Positions 17,437 to 28,078 of a stretch of 33,980 nt of DNA are shown in pieces. The DNA is taken from positions 1 to 33,980 of the forward strand of contig JAJRSX010000168.1 in NCBI GenBank assembly GCA_024278555.1, in the 5' to 3' direction. Position numbers and translations under genes: made by a program. The DNA is from a bacterium. GTDB taxonomy: Bacteria > CG2-30-53-67 > CG2-30-70-394. The notes below the pieces were generated by a model. The model was not told where the DNA came from. It did no database searches and saw only the letters and a program-made list of their open reading frames with translations. The first letter of the stretch is position 1, and each line of letters begins with the position of its first letter.

Positions 17437-17910
17437 CTACGCCCGCTGCAAAGCGACGCTGCCGGTGCGCACGATCTCCTGGATGCCGATGGGGCGCAGG
17501 AGGTCGAGGATCGCCTCGACCTTCTCGGGGCTGCCGGTGACCTCGATGGAGTAGTGACGCGGCGAGGAGTCGATCACCTTGGCGCGGAAGATGTCGACGA
17601 TCCGCAACGCCTCGGCGCGCAGCTCCTGGGGGGCGTGGATCTTGATCAGGGCCATCTCCCGGTCGACGAACTCCTTGTCGTTGAGGTCGACCACCCGGAT
17701 GACGTCGATCTGCTTGTTGAGCTGCTTGGTGATCTGCTCGATGACCCCGTCCTCGCCGCGGGTGACGATGGTCATGTGCGAGACCCCCTTCTCCAGGGTC
17801 TCGGCGACATTGAGGCTCTCGATGTTATAGCCGCGACCGGAAAAGAGCCCCGCCACCCGCGACAGGACACCAAAGCGGTTCTCCACCAGGACAGAGATGG
17901 TGTGGCGCAT
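17437..17910 (-). CDS. ilvN: Acetolactate synthase small subunit
   Basis: MRHTISVLVENRFGVLSRVAGLFSGRGYNIESLNVAETLE ACT domain; ATG 17908-17910. Confidence 0.95.
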   Translation of the reverse strand: MRHTISVLVENRFGVLSRVAGLFSGRGYNIESLNVAETLEKGVSHMTIVTRGEDGVIEQITKQLNKQIDVIRVVDLNDKEFVDREMALIKIHAPQELRAEALRIVDIFRAKVIDSSPRHYSIEVTGSPEKVEAILDLLRPIGIQEIVRTGSVALQRA

Positions 17911-17946
17911 GAGCAAGCTTTCAGCTATCGGCGATCAGCATTCAGC
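17911..17946. repeat. Degenerate heptamer array (- strand: CGCTGAA TGCTGAT CGCCGAT AGCTGAA AGCTTGC) abutting the ilvN start
   Basis: Period-7 register; same family as 3284-3325. Confidence 0.8.
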
Positions 17947-18015
17947 GGCGGCGGGCCGCCGGTGAGGTGGGTTCACGAAACGGTATGGGCGGGCGCGGAG
18001 TCTACACCCGTGGAA

Positions 18016-19761
18016 TCACGAGCGCGCCACCGGCTGCGGCTCCGGCTGCGGGATCATGTCGACGTTGGCGGCACCCGCCGGGACCATCGGGTAGACGTCC
18101 TCATCGCGGTCGACCCGGAAGTCGATCAAACACGGCCGCCGCGCGGCGATCGCGTCCTCGATGGCGGGGCGCACCTCCTCGCGCTTGGTGACCCGCATCC
18201 CCACCCCGCCGTACGCCTCGGCCAGCTTTACGAAGTCGGGGGTGCCGGCCATCAGGTCGACCGAGGAGAGGTGGTTGTCGAAGAACATGGTCTGCCACTG
18301 GCGGACCATGCCGAGGTACTGGTTGTTGAGGATGCAGGTCACCACCGGCAGGCCGTACTCCACCATGGTGGCCATCTCCTGGATGTTCATCTGGATGGAG
18401 CCGTCGCCGGCGATGTCGATGACCACCTTGTCCGGGTGGGAGATCTGCGCCCCCATGGCAGCGGGGAAGCCGTACCCCATGGTCCCGAGGCCACCGGAGG
18501 TGCACCACTGGCGGGGGCGATCGAAGAGGTAGTACTGGGCCGCCCACATCTGGTGCTGGCCCACCTCGGTGGTGATGATCGCATCGCCCTGGGTGACCTC
18601 GTAGATCTGCTCGATCACGTACTGCGGCTTGAGCTTGCCGTCGTCGGCGTAGCGCAGGGGCTGCTCCTGCTTCCAGTCGCGGATCCGCTCCTGCCACGCC
18701 CGGTGCTTCTCGAGCCAGTCGACCTCGATCGCCTCCACCTGCATCCGGTAGAGCAGCTCACGCAGGACGTGGCGTACGTCGCCGACGATCGGGATGTCGA
18801 CACGGACGTTCTTCTTGATCGAGGTGGGGTCGATGTCGATGTGGACGATCTTCGCGTCCGGCGCAAAGCTGTCGATGCGGCCGGTCACCCGGTCGTCGAA
18901 GCGGGCGCCCACGGCGATCAGCAGGTCGCAGTGGTGCACCGCCATGTTCGCGTACCAGGTGCCGTGCATCCCGAGCATACCGAGCGACAGGGCGTGGCTG
19001 CCGGGAAAGGCGCCGAGGGCCATGAGGGTGGGGGTGACCGGAATATTGGCGATCTCCGCCAGCTCGCGCACCTCCTCGGAGGCATTGGAGAGGATCACCC
19101 CGCCGCCGAGATAGAGCACCGGCCGCTTGGCCCGCTTCAGCGCGGTGATCGCCTTGCGGATCTGGGTGACGCTCCCCTTCAGGTTCGGGTGGTAGGAGCG
19201 GATCCGCACCTCTTCCGGGTAGTGGAAGTCGGCACGCTTCATCTCCCCAAGCAGCACGTCCTTCGGCAGGTCCACCACCACCGGGCCGGGGCGGCCGGTG
19301 CGGGCGATGTGGTACGCCTCCTTGATCGTCCGCCCCAGGTCGCGCACATCCTTCACCAGATACGAGTGCTTGGTGCACGGGCGGGTGATGCCGATCGAGT
19401 CCGCCTCCTGAAAGGCGTCGTTGCCGATCAACGCGGTGGGGACCTGGCCGGTGAAGACGACGATCGGGATCGAGTCCATGTAGGCGGTGGCGATGCCGGT
19501 CACCGCGTTCGTCGCCCCCGGCCCCGAGGTCACCAGGGCGGTCCCCACCTTGCCGGTGGAGCGGGCGTAACCGTCCGCCGCATGCACCGCCCCCTGCTCG
19601 TGCTTGGTCAGGATGTGGCGCAGGTTGCGCTCAAAGTAGAGCTCATCATAAATCTTCAGGATGACGCCACCCGGATAGCCAAAGACGGTATCGACCCCCT
19701 CGGCCTTCAGCGCCTGCAAAAAAATCTGTGCGCCGTTGATCTTCTCTTGCGACGAGCTCAT
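18016..19761 (-). CDS. ilvB: Acetolactate synthase large subunit
   Basis: [44 protein letters not shown]-binding [29 protein letters not shown]. Confidence 0.97.
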   Translation of the reverse strand: MSSSQEKINGAQIFLQALKAEGVDTVFGYPGGVILKIYDELYFERNLRHILTKHEQGAVHAADGYARSTGKVGTALVTSGPGATNAVTGIATAYMDSIPIVVFTGQVPTALIGNDAFQEADSIGITRPCTKHSYLVKDVRDLGRTIKEAYHIARTGRPGPVVVDLPKDVLLGEMKRADFHYPEEVRIRSYHPNLKGSVTQIRKAITALKRAKRPVLYLGGGVILSNASEEVRELAEIANIPVTPTLMALGAFPGSHALSLGMLGMHGTWYANMAVHHCDLLIAVGARFDDRVTGRIDSFAPDAKIVHIDIDPTSIKKNVRVDIPIVGDVRHVLRELLYRMQVEAIEVDWLEKHRAWQERIRDWKQEQPLRYADDGKLKPQYVIEQIYEVTQGDAIITTEVGQHQMWAAQYYLFDRPRQWCTSGGLGTMGYGFPAAMGAQISHPDKVVIDIAGDGSIQMNIQEMATMVEYGLPVVTCILNNQYLGMVRQWQTMFFDNHLSSVDLMAGTPDFVKLAEAYGGVGMRVTKREEVRPAIEDAIAARRPCLIDFRVDRDEDVYPMVPAGAANVDMIPQPEPQPVARS

Positions 19762-19869
19762 CCGCTTCTCCTGCTCCAAAGGGCGCGGCGACAAGGGGTT
19801 ACACCGCACCTGCCACCTGCACCGGGGAAGGGACGGATACTAGGAACGGCCCCATAACCAGTCAAGCGA

Positions 19870-19911
19870 GGCGTGGCCTGCGGCCACGCCTGAGGGCGCC
19901 CTGCGGGCGCC
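19870..19911. repeat. Two adjacent perfect TGC-triloop hairpins: GGCGTGGCC-TGC-GGCCACGCC and GGCGCCC-TGC-GGGCGCC
   Basis: Perfect 9-bp and 7-bp stems; imperfect second copy at 21148-21189. Confidence 0.9.
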
Positions 19912-20043
19912 GTTTGACCGGCCACGCTCCCCTCCCCATAATTCCGCCCTTCGCGAATTGGCGACGGCCACGGCACGACCCTCCCGCCGCCCGACCCGCA
20001 CTGGGCCCACAGCCTACGCGCACAACCTGTTAAGGAGTAATCG

Positions 20044-21144
20044 ATGGCACGGATCGATTTTGGCGGCGTCACCGAGGATATTGTCACCCGTGACGAGTTT
20101 CCCCTGGAGAAGGCGCACGAGGTCCTCAAGGACGAGACCATCGCGGTGATCGGCTACGGGGTCCAAGGGCCGGCCCAGGCCCTGAACATGAAGGACAACG
20201 GCTTCAACGTGATCATCGGCCAGGCGAAGCGGTTTACCCACGACTGGGAGCGGGCCCTCGCCGACGGCTGGGTGGAGGGCGAGACCCTGTTTGAGATCGA
20301 CGAGGCGGCGCGCCGCGGCACGGTCATCCAGATGCTCGTCTCGGACGCGGCCCAGCGGACCATCTGGCCGACCATCAAGGCGTGCCTCAACGAGGGCGAC
20401 GCCCTCTACTTCTCCCACGGCTTCTCCATCACCTACAAGGAGCAGACCGGGGTGATCCCGCCGGACAACGTCGACGTGATCCTCGTCGCCCCCAAGGGGT
20501 CGGGGCTCAACGTGCGGCGCAACTTCCTCTCCGGGGCCGGGATCAACTCCAGCTTCGGGGTCGGCCAGGACTACACGGGGCGCGCCCGCGAGCGGGCGAT
20601 CGCCCTGGGGATCGCCATCGGCAGCGGCTTCCTCTTCCCCACCACCTTCGAGATGGAGGTCTACAGCGACCTCACGGGCGAGCGGGGGATCCTCATGGGG
20701 GCCTTGGCCGGGGTGATGGAGGCCCAGTACGACGTCCTGCGCGCCAACGGCCACAGCCCGAGCGAGGCCTTCAACGAGACCGTGGAGGAGCTCACCCGCT
20801 CCTTGATCCGTCTGGTCGACGAGAACGGCATGGACTGGATGTACGCCAACTGCTCCGCCACCGCCCAGCGCGGTGCCCTGGACTGGAAGCCCCGTTTCAA
20901 GGAGGCGACCCTGCCGGTCTTCAAGGATCTCTACCAGCGGGTGAAGGACGGCAGGGAGACCAAGCGCGTCCTGGAAGCGTGCGGCGCCCCCGACTACCAG
21001 GCTCAGCTCGAGCAAGAGCTGGCGGAGATCCGCGACAGCGAGATGTGGCGTGCCGGCCGCGCCACCCGCGACCTGCGCCCCACCGAGCCGGCCCGCACGA
21101 TCGACGCCAACACCAAGGGCGTGGGCGGCCGCGCCTCGAACTAG
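20044..21144 (+). CDS. ilvC: Ketol-acid reductoisomerase
   Basis: VIGYGVQGPAQALNMKDNGFNVIIG; TFEMEVYSDLTGERGILMGALAGVMEAQYDVLRANGHSPSEAFNETVEELTRSL; SD AAGGAG upstream. Confidence 0.95.
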   Translation: MARIDFGGVTEDIVTRDEFPLEKAHEVLKDETIAVIGYGVQGPAQALNMKDNGFNVIIGQAKRFTHDWERALADGWVEGETLFEIDEAARRGTVIQMLVSDAAQRTIWPTIKACLNEGDALYFSHGFSITYKEQTGVIPPDNVDVILVAPKGSGLNVRRNFLSGAGINSSFGVGQDYTGRARERAIALGIAIGSGFLFPTTFEMEVYSDLTGERGILMGALAGVMEAQYDVLRANGHSPSEAFNETVEELTRSLIRLVDENGMDWMYANCSATAQRGALDWKPRFKEATLPVFKDLYQRVKDGRETKRVLEACGAPDYQAQLEQELAEIRDSEMWRAGRATRDLRPTEPARTIDANTKGVGGRASN

Positions 21145-21147
21145 GCA

Positions 21148-21189
21148 GGCGTGGCCTGCGGCCGCGCCAGAAGGCGCCCTGCGGGCACC
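21148..21189. repeat. Second TGC-triloop hairpin pair: GGCGTGGCC-TGC-GGCCGCGCC and GGCGCCC-TGC-GGGCACC
   Basis: Same two-hairpin structure as 19870-19911, starting 3 bp after the ilvC stop. Confidence 0.85.
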
Positions 21190-21205
21190 GAGCCGACGGC
21201 TACCC

Positions 21206-21269
21206 GGGTGCGCCGCACCCGCCACACCCTACAGCCCCGGTGCGCCGCGCTCCGCTTGGCGCACCCTAC
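21206..21269 (-). repeat. Two REP-like GTAG-headed palindromes in tandem
   Basis: - strand GTAGGGTGTGGCGGGTGCGGCGCACCC (21206-21232) and GTAGGGTGCGCCAAGCGGAGCGCGGCGCACC (21239-21269). Confidence 0.75.
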
Positions 21270-21380
21270 GGGCGAGTGACGTAGGCAGGAGGCGGTAGAG
21301 AGGGGCGAGGCGGGACCGGGGGAACCGTGTCGCCGGGGCAGGGCCGGGGCCGGGCGGCAGTGTTGAAGGCCGTTCAGACC

Positions 21381-21833
21381 ACGAAGGCCATGGAAGGGGG
21401 GGCTCAACGCAAAGACGCCAGGGCGCGAAGGCGCAAGGGGGAGGCGCGGCGTCCAACGGGGCACGAGGGGGGGGGCGCGGGTGGGAGCTCAACCCAGAGT
21501 CGCAGAGGGGCGGGAGGCGCAGAGGGGAGGGGTTGGCGGGGGAGAGTGGGCCGGGATCTCGAACGAGCCTTGATGGGGCCACGGCGCTTCGGCCGTATGG
21601 GTCGTCCACGAAGAGACACGAAGGCCGGCCGCTGCGCGGGCCGCTCTTCTGGCAGGTCGCCTTGCGGATCGCGCCGCCGGAGCCTCGGCCTGCCTCCCCC
21701 TTCGTGTAGGCGCGCAGCGCCCTTGGTGTGCCTTCGTGGACAACCTCCCTGCCGGGTGGCGACCGGCTCCAAGAAGATCACCGGCGCCGCCCCGCTCAGG
21801 GCCACCCTGCACGCCCTGGCGTCTTTGCGTTGA
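21381..21833. repeat. Nested inverted-repeat intergenic element
   Basis: Outer arms 21404-21425 / 21812-21833: perfect 22-bp inverted repeat TCAACGCAAAGACGCCAGGGCG; inner arms 21604-21624 / 21721-21741: 18/21. Confidence 0.85.
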
Positions 21834-21896
21834 AACCCCGCCTGCAAAGCGGCCGCCCAACCCCGGTCTCGCCGCCGGCGACACGGAGAGTGAATC

Positions 21897-21927
21897 GGTG
21901 CGCCGCGCTGCGCTTGGCGCACCCTAC
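21897..21927 (-). repeat. REP-like GTAG-headed palindrome (GTAGGGTGCGCCAAGCGCAGCGCGGCGCACC)
   Basis: 30/31 identical to 21239-21269. Confidence 0.8.
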
Positions 21928-21959
21928 AACCATACCCGGCAAGCCCCGAAGGGTGCTGC

Positions 21960-21978
21960 CGGGCCGCGCAGCGGCCCG
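21960..21978 (-). terminator. Hairpin immediately after the rplQ stop (CGGGCCGC-TGC-GCGGCCCG on - strand); possible U-less terminator
   Basis: Perfect 8-bp stem, triloop; no clear U-tract. Confidence 0.5.
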
Positions 21979-22362
21979 TTACTCGGTCGTGGCGTCGGCC
22001 GCGACCGAGGGCTCGACGAACTCGATGATCGCCATGGGGGCGGCGTCGCCGTGGCGGCGGCCGACCTTGAGGATGCGGGTGTAGCCTCCCTGGCGCTCCT
22101 GATAACCGGCAGCCATCTCGTCAAAGAGCTTGTAGACCGAGTCCTTGCGCATGATGTAGGCAAGCGCTCGCCGGCGGCTGGCGAGATCGCCCCGCTTGGC
22201 CAGGGTCATCATGCGATCGGCAATGCAGCGCAGCTCCTTGGCCCGAGCCACTGTGGTGGTAATCCGTCCGTGGTCGATCAGCGAGGTGACCATGTTGCGC
22301 AACATCGCCCGCCTCTGGGAGGAGTTACGGCTCAGCTTGCGATATCCCTTGTTGTGTCTCAT
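21979..22362 (-). CDS. rplQ: 50S ribosomal protein L17
   Basis: [34 protein letters not shown]. Confidence 0.97.
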   Translation of the reverse strand: MRHNKGYRKLSRNSSQRRAMLRNMVTSLIDHGRITTTVARAKELRCIADRMMTLAKRGDLASRRRALAYIMRKDSVYKLFDEMAAGYQERQGGYTRILKVGRRHGDAAPMAIIEFVEPSVAADATTE

Positions 22363-22406
22363 CGTCGTCTACTCCTCGCCGTCGGGCTCCAGTCAACCAC
22401 CGGCCG

Positions 22407-23426
22407 TTACGCCGGCTGCTCTTCCGCCGTGGTCAATGCCGACAGCTCGCTTACCAGCTCCGGATCGAGCTCCATGCCGAGGGAGAGCCCCATCGACTCC
22501 AGGAGCTCCTTGATCTCGTTCAGGGACCGGCGGCCGAAGTTCTTGGTCTTCAACATCTCCGACTCGCTCTTCTGGCAGAGGTCGAAGATGGTCTTGATCT
22601 CCGCCTTCTTCAGGCAATTGTAGGCGCGCACCGAGAGCTCCAGCTCCTCGCCCGAGCGGAGCAGCTTGCCGCGAATGCTCTCTTCTTCACCTTCGCCGGT
22701 TGTGCTTACCACCGCCTCTTCTTCACCGACGGTGGTGAAGACGGTCATGTGCTCACGCAGGATGTGGGCGGCGTAGATCATCGCGTCCTGCGGATTGACG
22801 CTGCCATCGGTGACCACCTCGAGGGTCAGCTTGTCGTAGTCGGTGTCTTGGCCGATGCGCGCGTTGTCCACCTCGGCATTGACCCGCAGGACCGGCGAAA
22901 AGCTGCAGTCGATCGGCACCATGTCGACGGGGTCGTCGGGGTCCTGATTCTCCGCCGCGGTGACGTAACCGCGCCCGAGGCTCACCTTCAGCTCCACGTC
23001 GAGGACCGCCCCCTTCTCCAGGGTGGCGATGTGGTGGTCAGGGTTGACGATCTCCAGACCGGTGCCGGAGACATCGAGGTTGGCGGCGGTGACCACGCCG
23101 GCCTTGGTCGCCTTCAGGTAGATGAGCCGCTCGTCGAAGCCGCTGGCGAAGCGGAAGCGAATCCCCTTGAAGTTGAGAATCAGCTCGGTGACATCCTCCA
23201 GGACGCCGGGCACGTAGGTGAACTCGTGGAGGACCCCTTCGATGCGTACCCCGGTGACCGCCGCGCCCGAGATGGAGCTCAGGAGGATACGGCGCAGGGA
23301 GTTCCCGATGGTCGTCCCGAAGCCACGCTCGAACGGCTGCGCGACAAAGACGCCGTGGGTATCGGTGACCTCGCCAACGGCCTCAAGCCGCCGCGGAATG
23401 TGAAAACCTCGCAATACGTGCTTCAT
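22407..23426 (-). CDS. rpoA: RNA polymerase alpha subunit
   Basis: [25 protein letters not shown]; alpha-[47 protein letters not shown]; start moved to ATG 23424-23426. Confidence 0.97.
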   Translation of the reverse strand: MKHVLRGFHIPRRLEAVGEVTDTHGVFVAQPFERGFGTTIGNSLRRILLSSISGAAVTGVRIEGVLHEFTYVPGVLEDVTELILNFKGIRFRFASGFDERLIYLKATKAGVVTAANLDVSGTGLEIVNPDHHIATLEKGAVLDVELKVSLGRGYVTAAENQDPDDPVDMVPIDCSFSPVLRVNAEVDNARIGQDTDYDKLTLEVVTDGSVNPQDAMIYAAHILREHMTVFTTVGEEEAVVSTTGEGEEESIRGKLLRSGEELELSVRAYNCLKKAEIKTIFDLCQKSESEMLKTKNFGRRSLNEIKELLESMGLSLGMELDPELVSELSALTTAEEQPA

Positions 23427-23480
23427 GCTTCCCCCAGCCACCGCGGGCGAGATGCCGCCGCGGTGATTCAAAGGTGTGGC

Positions 23481-24110
23481 CTAACGGGAGTAGAGCTCGA
23501 CGATGAGCTGCTCTTGGACATCAAGGGTCAGGTGCTCCCGCTGCGGCAGGGTGCGCACCGTCCCGGACATCTCCTTCTTGGCAAGCTCCAGCCATTCGGG
23601 AACACCGCGCCGGTCCGCCGCGGCAAAGTTGTCCACGACCCGCGGGTGCTTTTTGCTCTTCTCGCGCAGGGTAATCTCATCGCCCTGGGTCACCAGGAAC
23701 GAGGGGATATTCACCTTGCGCCCGTTGACCCGCACGTGGCCGTGGCGCACGAGCTGGCGCGCCTCGGCACGGGAGCCGGCAAAGGAGAGACGAAAGACGA
23801 TGTTGTCCAGCCGCCGCTCCAGGAGAGAGAGGAGGTTCTCACCGGTCACCCCGCGCATCCGCTCCGCGCGCCGGAAGTAGCCGCGGAACTGCTTCTCGAG
23901 GATGCCGTAGATACGACGCACCTTCTGCTTCTCGCGGAGCTGCAAGGAGTACTCACTCTGCTTCATCCGCCGACGCTGACCGTGTTGGCCGGGGGCATAG
24001 CCGCGCCGCTCAATGGCGCACTTGTCCTTGAAACAGCGCTCTCCCTTGAGGAAGAGTTTCTCCCCTTCACGCCGACAAAGTCTGCAAACGGAATCGGTAT
24101 ATCGAGCCAA
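23481..24110 (-). CDS. rpsD: 30S ribosomal protein S4 (Cys-containing form)
   Basis: [36 protein letters not shown]…[10 protein letters not shown]. Confidence 0.97.
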   Translation of the reverse strand: MARYTDSVCRLCRREGEKLFLKGERCFKDKCAIERRGYAPGQHGQRRRMKQSEYSLQLREKQKVRRIYGILEKQFRGYFRRAERMRGVTGENLLSLLERRLDNIVFRLSFAGSRAEARQLVRHGHVRVNGRKVNIPSFLVTQGDEITLREKSKKHPRVVDNFAAADRRGVPEWLELAKKEMSGTVRTLPQREHLTLDVQEQLIVELYSR

Positions 24111-24152
24111 CGGTGCCTCCGGGTCGTGCGAATCGAATCGAGGGTTGTCCTG

Positions 24153-24542
24153 CTAGATGCGGCGCCGCTTCGAGGGGCGACAACCGTTATGCGGGATGGG
24201 GGTGACATCGCGGATCAGGGTAACCTTGAGGCCGGTGGCGCCGAGGGCGCGAATCGCCGCCTCCCGTCCGACACCCGGCCCCTTCACCAGGACCTCCACC
24301 GACTGCAGGCCGTGCTCACGCGCCTTGCGCACCGCCTCACGCGCCGCCACCTGGGCGGCATACGGGGTCGATTTGCGTGAGCCGCGGAATCCCTGGCCTC
24401 CGGAAGAGGCCCAGGCGATCACGTCGCCGGACAGATCGGTGATGGTGATGATTGTGTTGTTGAAGGTAGCCCGGACATGAACAACACCCATGGGGATGTT
24501 CTTCTTCTCTTTCTTCTTCCGGCCTTTGCTGGGTCCAGCCAT
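24153..24542 (-). CDS. rpsK: 30S ribosomal protein S11
   Basis: [46 protein letters not shown]. Confidence 0.97.
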   Translation of the reverse strand: MAGPSKGRKKKEKKNIPMGVVHVRATFNNTIITITDLSGDVIAWASSGGQGFRGSRKSTPYAAQVAAREAVRKAREHGLQSVEVLVKGPGVGREAAIRALGATGLKVTLIRDVTPIPHNGCRPSKRRRI

Positions 24543-24576
24543 GGTCTACTCTCCGTCTGCGCGATGGATGGCGCGA

Positions 24577-24942
24577 TTACTTGACCTTGCGAACCGCACG
24601 GCGCGGCCCCTTGCGAGTGCGCGCGTTGGTTTTTGTCCGCTGGCCGTGGACCGGCAGGCTGCGCCGGTGGCGTAGACCACGGTAGTTGCCCAGGTCCATG
24701 AGCCGCTTGATGTCGAGTTGCACATTCTTCCGCAGCTCGCCCTCTACGGTGAGGTTGGTGTCGATGTGCTGGCGAATCTTCGCCAGATCTCCCTCCACCA
24801 GGTCCTTGACATGGATATCGGGATCGACCCCGGTCTCGGCGAGAATCCGCTTCGCGGTGGTCCGGCCGATTCCGAAAATATAGGTGAGCGCGATCTCCGT
24901 GCGCTTGTTGTCGGGCACCTCTACGCCTGCAATACGAGCCAC
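24577..24942 (-). CDS. rpsM: 30S ribosomal protein S13
   Basis: [34 protein letters not shown]. Confidence 0.97.
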   Translation of the reverse strand: MARIAGVEVPDNKRTEIALTYIFGIGRTTAKRILAETGVDPDIHVKDLVEGDLAKIRQHIDTNLTVEGELRKNVQLDIKRLMDLGNYRGLRHRRSLPVHGQRTKTNARTRKGPRRAVRKVK

Positions 24943-24952
24943 GTTGTTCTCC

Positions 24953-25066
24953 CTAACCCTGACGCTGTTTGTGACGCGGGTTCTCGCAGATTACCCGCAC
25001 CACGCCTTTGCGTTTGATCACTTTGCACTTTTCACAAATCGGTTTCACCGATGACCGAACTTTCAT
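24953..25066 (-). CDS. rpmJ: 50S ribosomal protein L36 (37 aa; absent from the supplied ORF track)
   Basis: Hand translation [37 protein letters not shown]. Confidence 0.95.
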   Translation of the reverse strand: MKVRSSVKPICEKCKVIKRKGVVRVICENPRHKQRQG

Positions 25067-25082
25067 CTTCGCTCCTTCGCCC

Positions 25083-25301
25083 CTACCGGTAGCGGTAGGT
25101 AATCCGCCCACGGGTCAGATCATACGGGGAGAGCTCCACCCGCACCCGGTCACCGGGGAGAATCTTGATGTAGTGCATTCTCATCTTGCCCGAGATGTGG
25201 GCGAGGACCTTGTGGCCGTTCTCCAATTCCACCGCAAACATTGCGTTGGGCAGGGGCTCAATGACCTTCCCCTCGACCTGGATCGACTTCTCCTTGGCCA
25301 T
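25083..25301 (-). CDS. infA: Translation initiation factor IF-1
   Basis: [70 protein letters not shown]. Confidence 0.97.
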   Translation of the reverse strand: MAKEKSIQVEGKVIEPLPNAMFAVELENGHKVLAHISGKMRMHYIKILPGDRVRVELSPYDLTRGRITYRYR

Positions 25302-25303
25302 GG

Positions 25304-26056
25304 TTACGCAGCGAGGGCGGTGAGCACCATCGGGCCTTCGTCGGTGATCGCGATCGAGTGCTCGAAGTGCGCCGAGAGAGAGTCGTCACAGGTCACCGCG
25401 GTCCAGTTGTCGTCCAGGACCCGGACCTTCTCGGTGCCGGCGTTGATCATCGGCTCCACCGCCAGGACCATTCCCACCTTGAGGCGCGGACCACGATTCG
25501 GCTTACCCCAGTTGGGGACCTGCGGCTCTTCGTGGAGCTTGCGACCGATACCGTGGCCGACGAAGTCCTTCACCACCCCGTACCCCTGGGCCTCGGCGAT
25601 CGTCTGCACGGTGTGGCCGATGTCCTGCAGCCGGTTCCCCACCCGCACCTGGTCAATCGCCTCATCGAGGCACCGCTCGGTGGTGGCAAGCAGGCTCTCC
25701 GCCGCCTCCGACAGTGTGCCGACACGCACGGTGATCGCCGCATCGGAGTAGAACCCGTCGACAATCGCGCCACAGTCGAGGGAGAGGAGGTCGCCCTCGG
25801 CCAGGGTGCGCTCCGACGGGAAACCGTGGACCACCTGCTCGTTGATGGAGATGCAGAGGGTAAAGGGAAATCCCATATACCCCTTGAAGGCAGGGATCGC
25901 ACCGGCGGCACGGATCCGCTCTTCGGCCATACGGTCGAGCTCAATGGTCGGCAGACCGACCTCTACCTGATCTTTCAGGTAGGCGAGGGTCTCGGCGACG
26001 AGTTGGCCAGCGCGGTACATGATCTCGATCTCTGCCCGGGTCTTGAGGGTAATCAC
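25304..26056 (-). CDS. map: Type I methionyl aminopeptidase
   Basis: [23 protein letters not shown]…[19 protein letters not shown]…[21 protein letters not shown] start 26056 with GGAGAAGG upstream. Confidence 0.94.
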   Translation of the reverse strand: MITLKTRAEIEIMYRAGQLVAETLAYLKDQVEVGLPTIELDRMAEERIRAAGAIPAFKGYMGFPFTLCISINEQVVHGFPSERTLAEGDLLSLDCGAIVDGFYSDAAITVRVGTLSEAAESLLATTERCLDEAIDQVRVGNRLQDIGHTVQTIAEAQGYGVVKDFVGHGIGRKLHEEPQVPNWGKPNRGPRLKVGMVLAVEPMINAGTEKVRVLDDNWTAVTCDDSLSAHFEHSIAITDEGPMVLTALAA

Positions 26057-26120
26057 GGCACCTTCTCCTCCCCTGGGACAGACCCCAGCGGAGCGGCGCA
26101 GGATACGCCTCCCAGGGTAC

Positions 26121-26762
26121 TTATGCCAGAGCCCCCTGGAGACGCTGATAGACCTCATCCACGGTGCCAACGCCTTCGATGGCGCGGAAGATCGGGCGGC
26201 TCTTGTAGTAGTCGAGGAGCGGCGAGGTCTGTTCATGGTAGGTGGCGAGACGATTCTTCGCGGTCGCCTCCGAGTCGTCGGCACGCTGCACCAGATCTCC
26301 GCCACACGAGTCGCACTTGCCCTCCACCTTGGGCGGGGCAAAGAGGACGTGACACCCCCACCCGCACGCCGGGCAGGTGCGCCGGCCGGTGAGACGGGCG
26401 ATGAGATCGGAATCCGGAACCGCCAGGTCGATGACCCGGTCGAGGCCGCTGCCGAGCTCTTCCAGCAGGGCGTCGAGGGCCTCCGCCTGGGCGACGGTGC
26501 GCGGGAAGCCGTCGAGGAGGTAGCCACCCTGGGCGTCGGGCTCCTGGATGCGGTCGCGGATGATACCGATCACCACCGAGTCGGGCACCAGATCGCCGGC
26601 CTCCATGTACCGCTTCGCCTCCAACCCCATGGCGGTCTCGTTCTTCACCGCCGCACGCAGAATGTCACCGGTGGAGATCTGCGGAATCGACAGCTCTTCG
26701 CAGATGCGCCGTGCCTGGGTTCCCTTGCCGGCCCCGGGGGGGCCCATAAAGACCAATCTCAT
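26121..26762 (-). CDS. adk: Adenylate kinase (zinc-type LID)
   Basis: [20 protein letters not shown]…CPACG…[14 protein letters not shown]. Confidence 0.97.
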   Translation of the reverse strand: MRLVFMGPPGAGKGTQARRICEELSIPQISTGDILRAAVKNETAMGLEAKRYMEAGDLVPDSVVIGIIRDRIQEPDAQGGYLLDGFPRTVAQAEALDALLEELGSGLDRVIDLAVPDSDLIARLTGRRTCPACGWGCHVLFAPPKVEGKCDSCGGDLVQRADDSEATAKNRLATYHEQTSPLLDYYKSRPIFRAIEGVGTVDEVYQRLQGALA

Positions 26763-28078
26763 TTACGTTTCCTCCGAATCGCTCCCGTCTTCAGGAAGCC
26801 GTCGTAGTTATGCTGCAACATGTGGGATTCCACCTGCTGCACCGTGTCGAGTCCCACCCCCACGATGATCAGCAACGCCGTACCACCGAAGTAGAAGGGG
26901 ACATTCAAGAAGTTGATCAGGATCGTCGGCAGGACACAGACCGCGGAGAGATAGAGCGCACCGGCGAAGGTGATCCGGGTGAGGACGAAGTCGACATACT
27001 CGGCGGTGCGCGCCCCGGGACGGATCCCCGGGACGAAGCCGCCGTACTTCTTCATGTTGTCCGCCAGATCGGCCGGGTTGAAGACCACCGCGGTGTAGAA
27101 GAAGGCGAAGAAGATGATCAACGCCACGTAGATGATGTCGTAGGCCATCCGTCCCGGCTGCATCGAATCAAGAAATGCCTGCATCCACGGGTAGTTCTCG
27201 GTCTTGACCCACTGCGCGATGGTGGTGGGGAAGAGGATGATGGAGCTGGCGAAGATCGGCGGGATCACCCCGGAGGTGTTGATCTTCAACGGGATGTGGG
27301 TCGACTGGCCGCCGTAGGTCCGCGGCCCGACGCTCCGCTTGGCGTACTGCACGGGGATCCGCCGGTAGGAGGTCTCCAGATAGATCACCAGACCCATCAC
27401 CACCACCATCAAGACCCCGATCGCTACCGCCGTGAAGGGGGTCATCGAGCCCGACTGGAGGAGCCTGCCCATGTTCAGGGTGGCGGGGATCAGGCGGCAG
27501 ACGATGCCCGCGAAGATGATCAGGGAGATGCCGTTGCCGACGCCGTGCTCGGTGATCTGCTCACCGAGCCACATGATGAACGAGGTGCCGGCCACCAGGG
27601 TGAGGCAGACGAGCAGCCGGAAGGGCCAACCCGGGTGGGGGACCACCAGGGCACCGGTGGGGCTGGTCATCGACTCGAGACCGAAGGCGATCCCCATCCC
27701 CTGGATAGTGGAGAGGAGGACCGTGCCGTAGCGGGTATACTGGGTGATCTTGTGCTGGCCCGCCGCCCCCTGCTTCTTCAACGCCTCGAGCTGCGGCACC
27801 ACCGCCTGCATGAGCTGCAGGATGATGGAGGCGGAGATGTACGGCATGATCCCCAGGGCAAAGACGGTCATCCGCCGGAGCGCGCCGCCGGAGAACATGT
27901 CGAAGAAGCCGAGGATGGAGCCCTGCTGGGCTTCGAAGAAGCCGGCCAGGGCGTGGGCATCGATCCCCGGGGTGGGGACGTGGCCGCCGAGGCGGTAGAC
28001 CGCCAGCATGAAGAGGGTGAAGAGGATCCGCTTCCGTAGCTCGGGAATGCGGAACAGGTTGGCGAGCTGCTCAAACAC
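26759..28078 (-). CDS. secY: Preprotein translocase subunit SecY
   Basis: [21 protein letters not shown]…[30 protein letters not shown]; 4-bp overlap with adk. Confidence 0.97.
   Translation of the reverse strand: MFEQLANLFRIPELRKRILFTLFMLAVYRLGGHVPTPGIDAHALAGFFEAQQGSILGFFDMFSGGALRRMTVFALGIMPYISASIILQLMQAVVPQLEALKKQGAAGQHKITQYTRYGTVLLSTIQGMGIAFGLESMTSPTGALVVPHPGWPFRLLVCLTLVAGTSFIMWLGEQITEHGVGNGISLIIFAGIVCRLIPATLNMGRLLQSGSMTPFTAVAIGVLMVVVMGLVIYLETSYRRIPVQYAKRSVGPRTYGGQSTHIPLKINTSGVIPPIFASSIILFPTTIAQWVKTENYPWMQAFLDSMQPGRMAYDIIYVALIIFFAFFYTAVVFNPADLADNMKKYGGFVPGIRPGARTAEYVDFVLTRITFAGALYLSAVCVLPTILINFLNVPFYFGGTALLIIVGVGLDTVQQVESHMLQHNYDGFLKTGAIRRKRK

Noticed and set aside
17374-19857. 827-aa + strand ORF
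   Set aside because: Antisense to ilvN/ilvB; composition (D/H/V/G-rich) typical of GC-rich antisense open frames, no recognisable domain.
21327-21922. 168-172-aa ORFs in the ilvC-rplQ gap
   Set aside because: Composed of octamer/REP repeats translated in multiple frames; no evidence of coding.
26810-28039. 409-aa + strand ORF
   Set aside because: Exact antisense of secY; not independent coding sequence.
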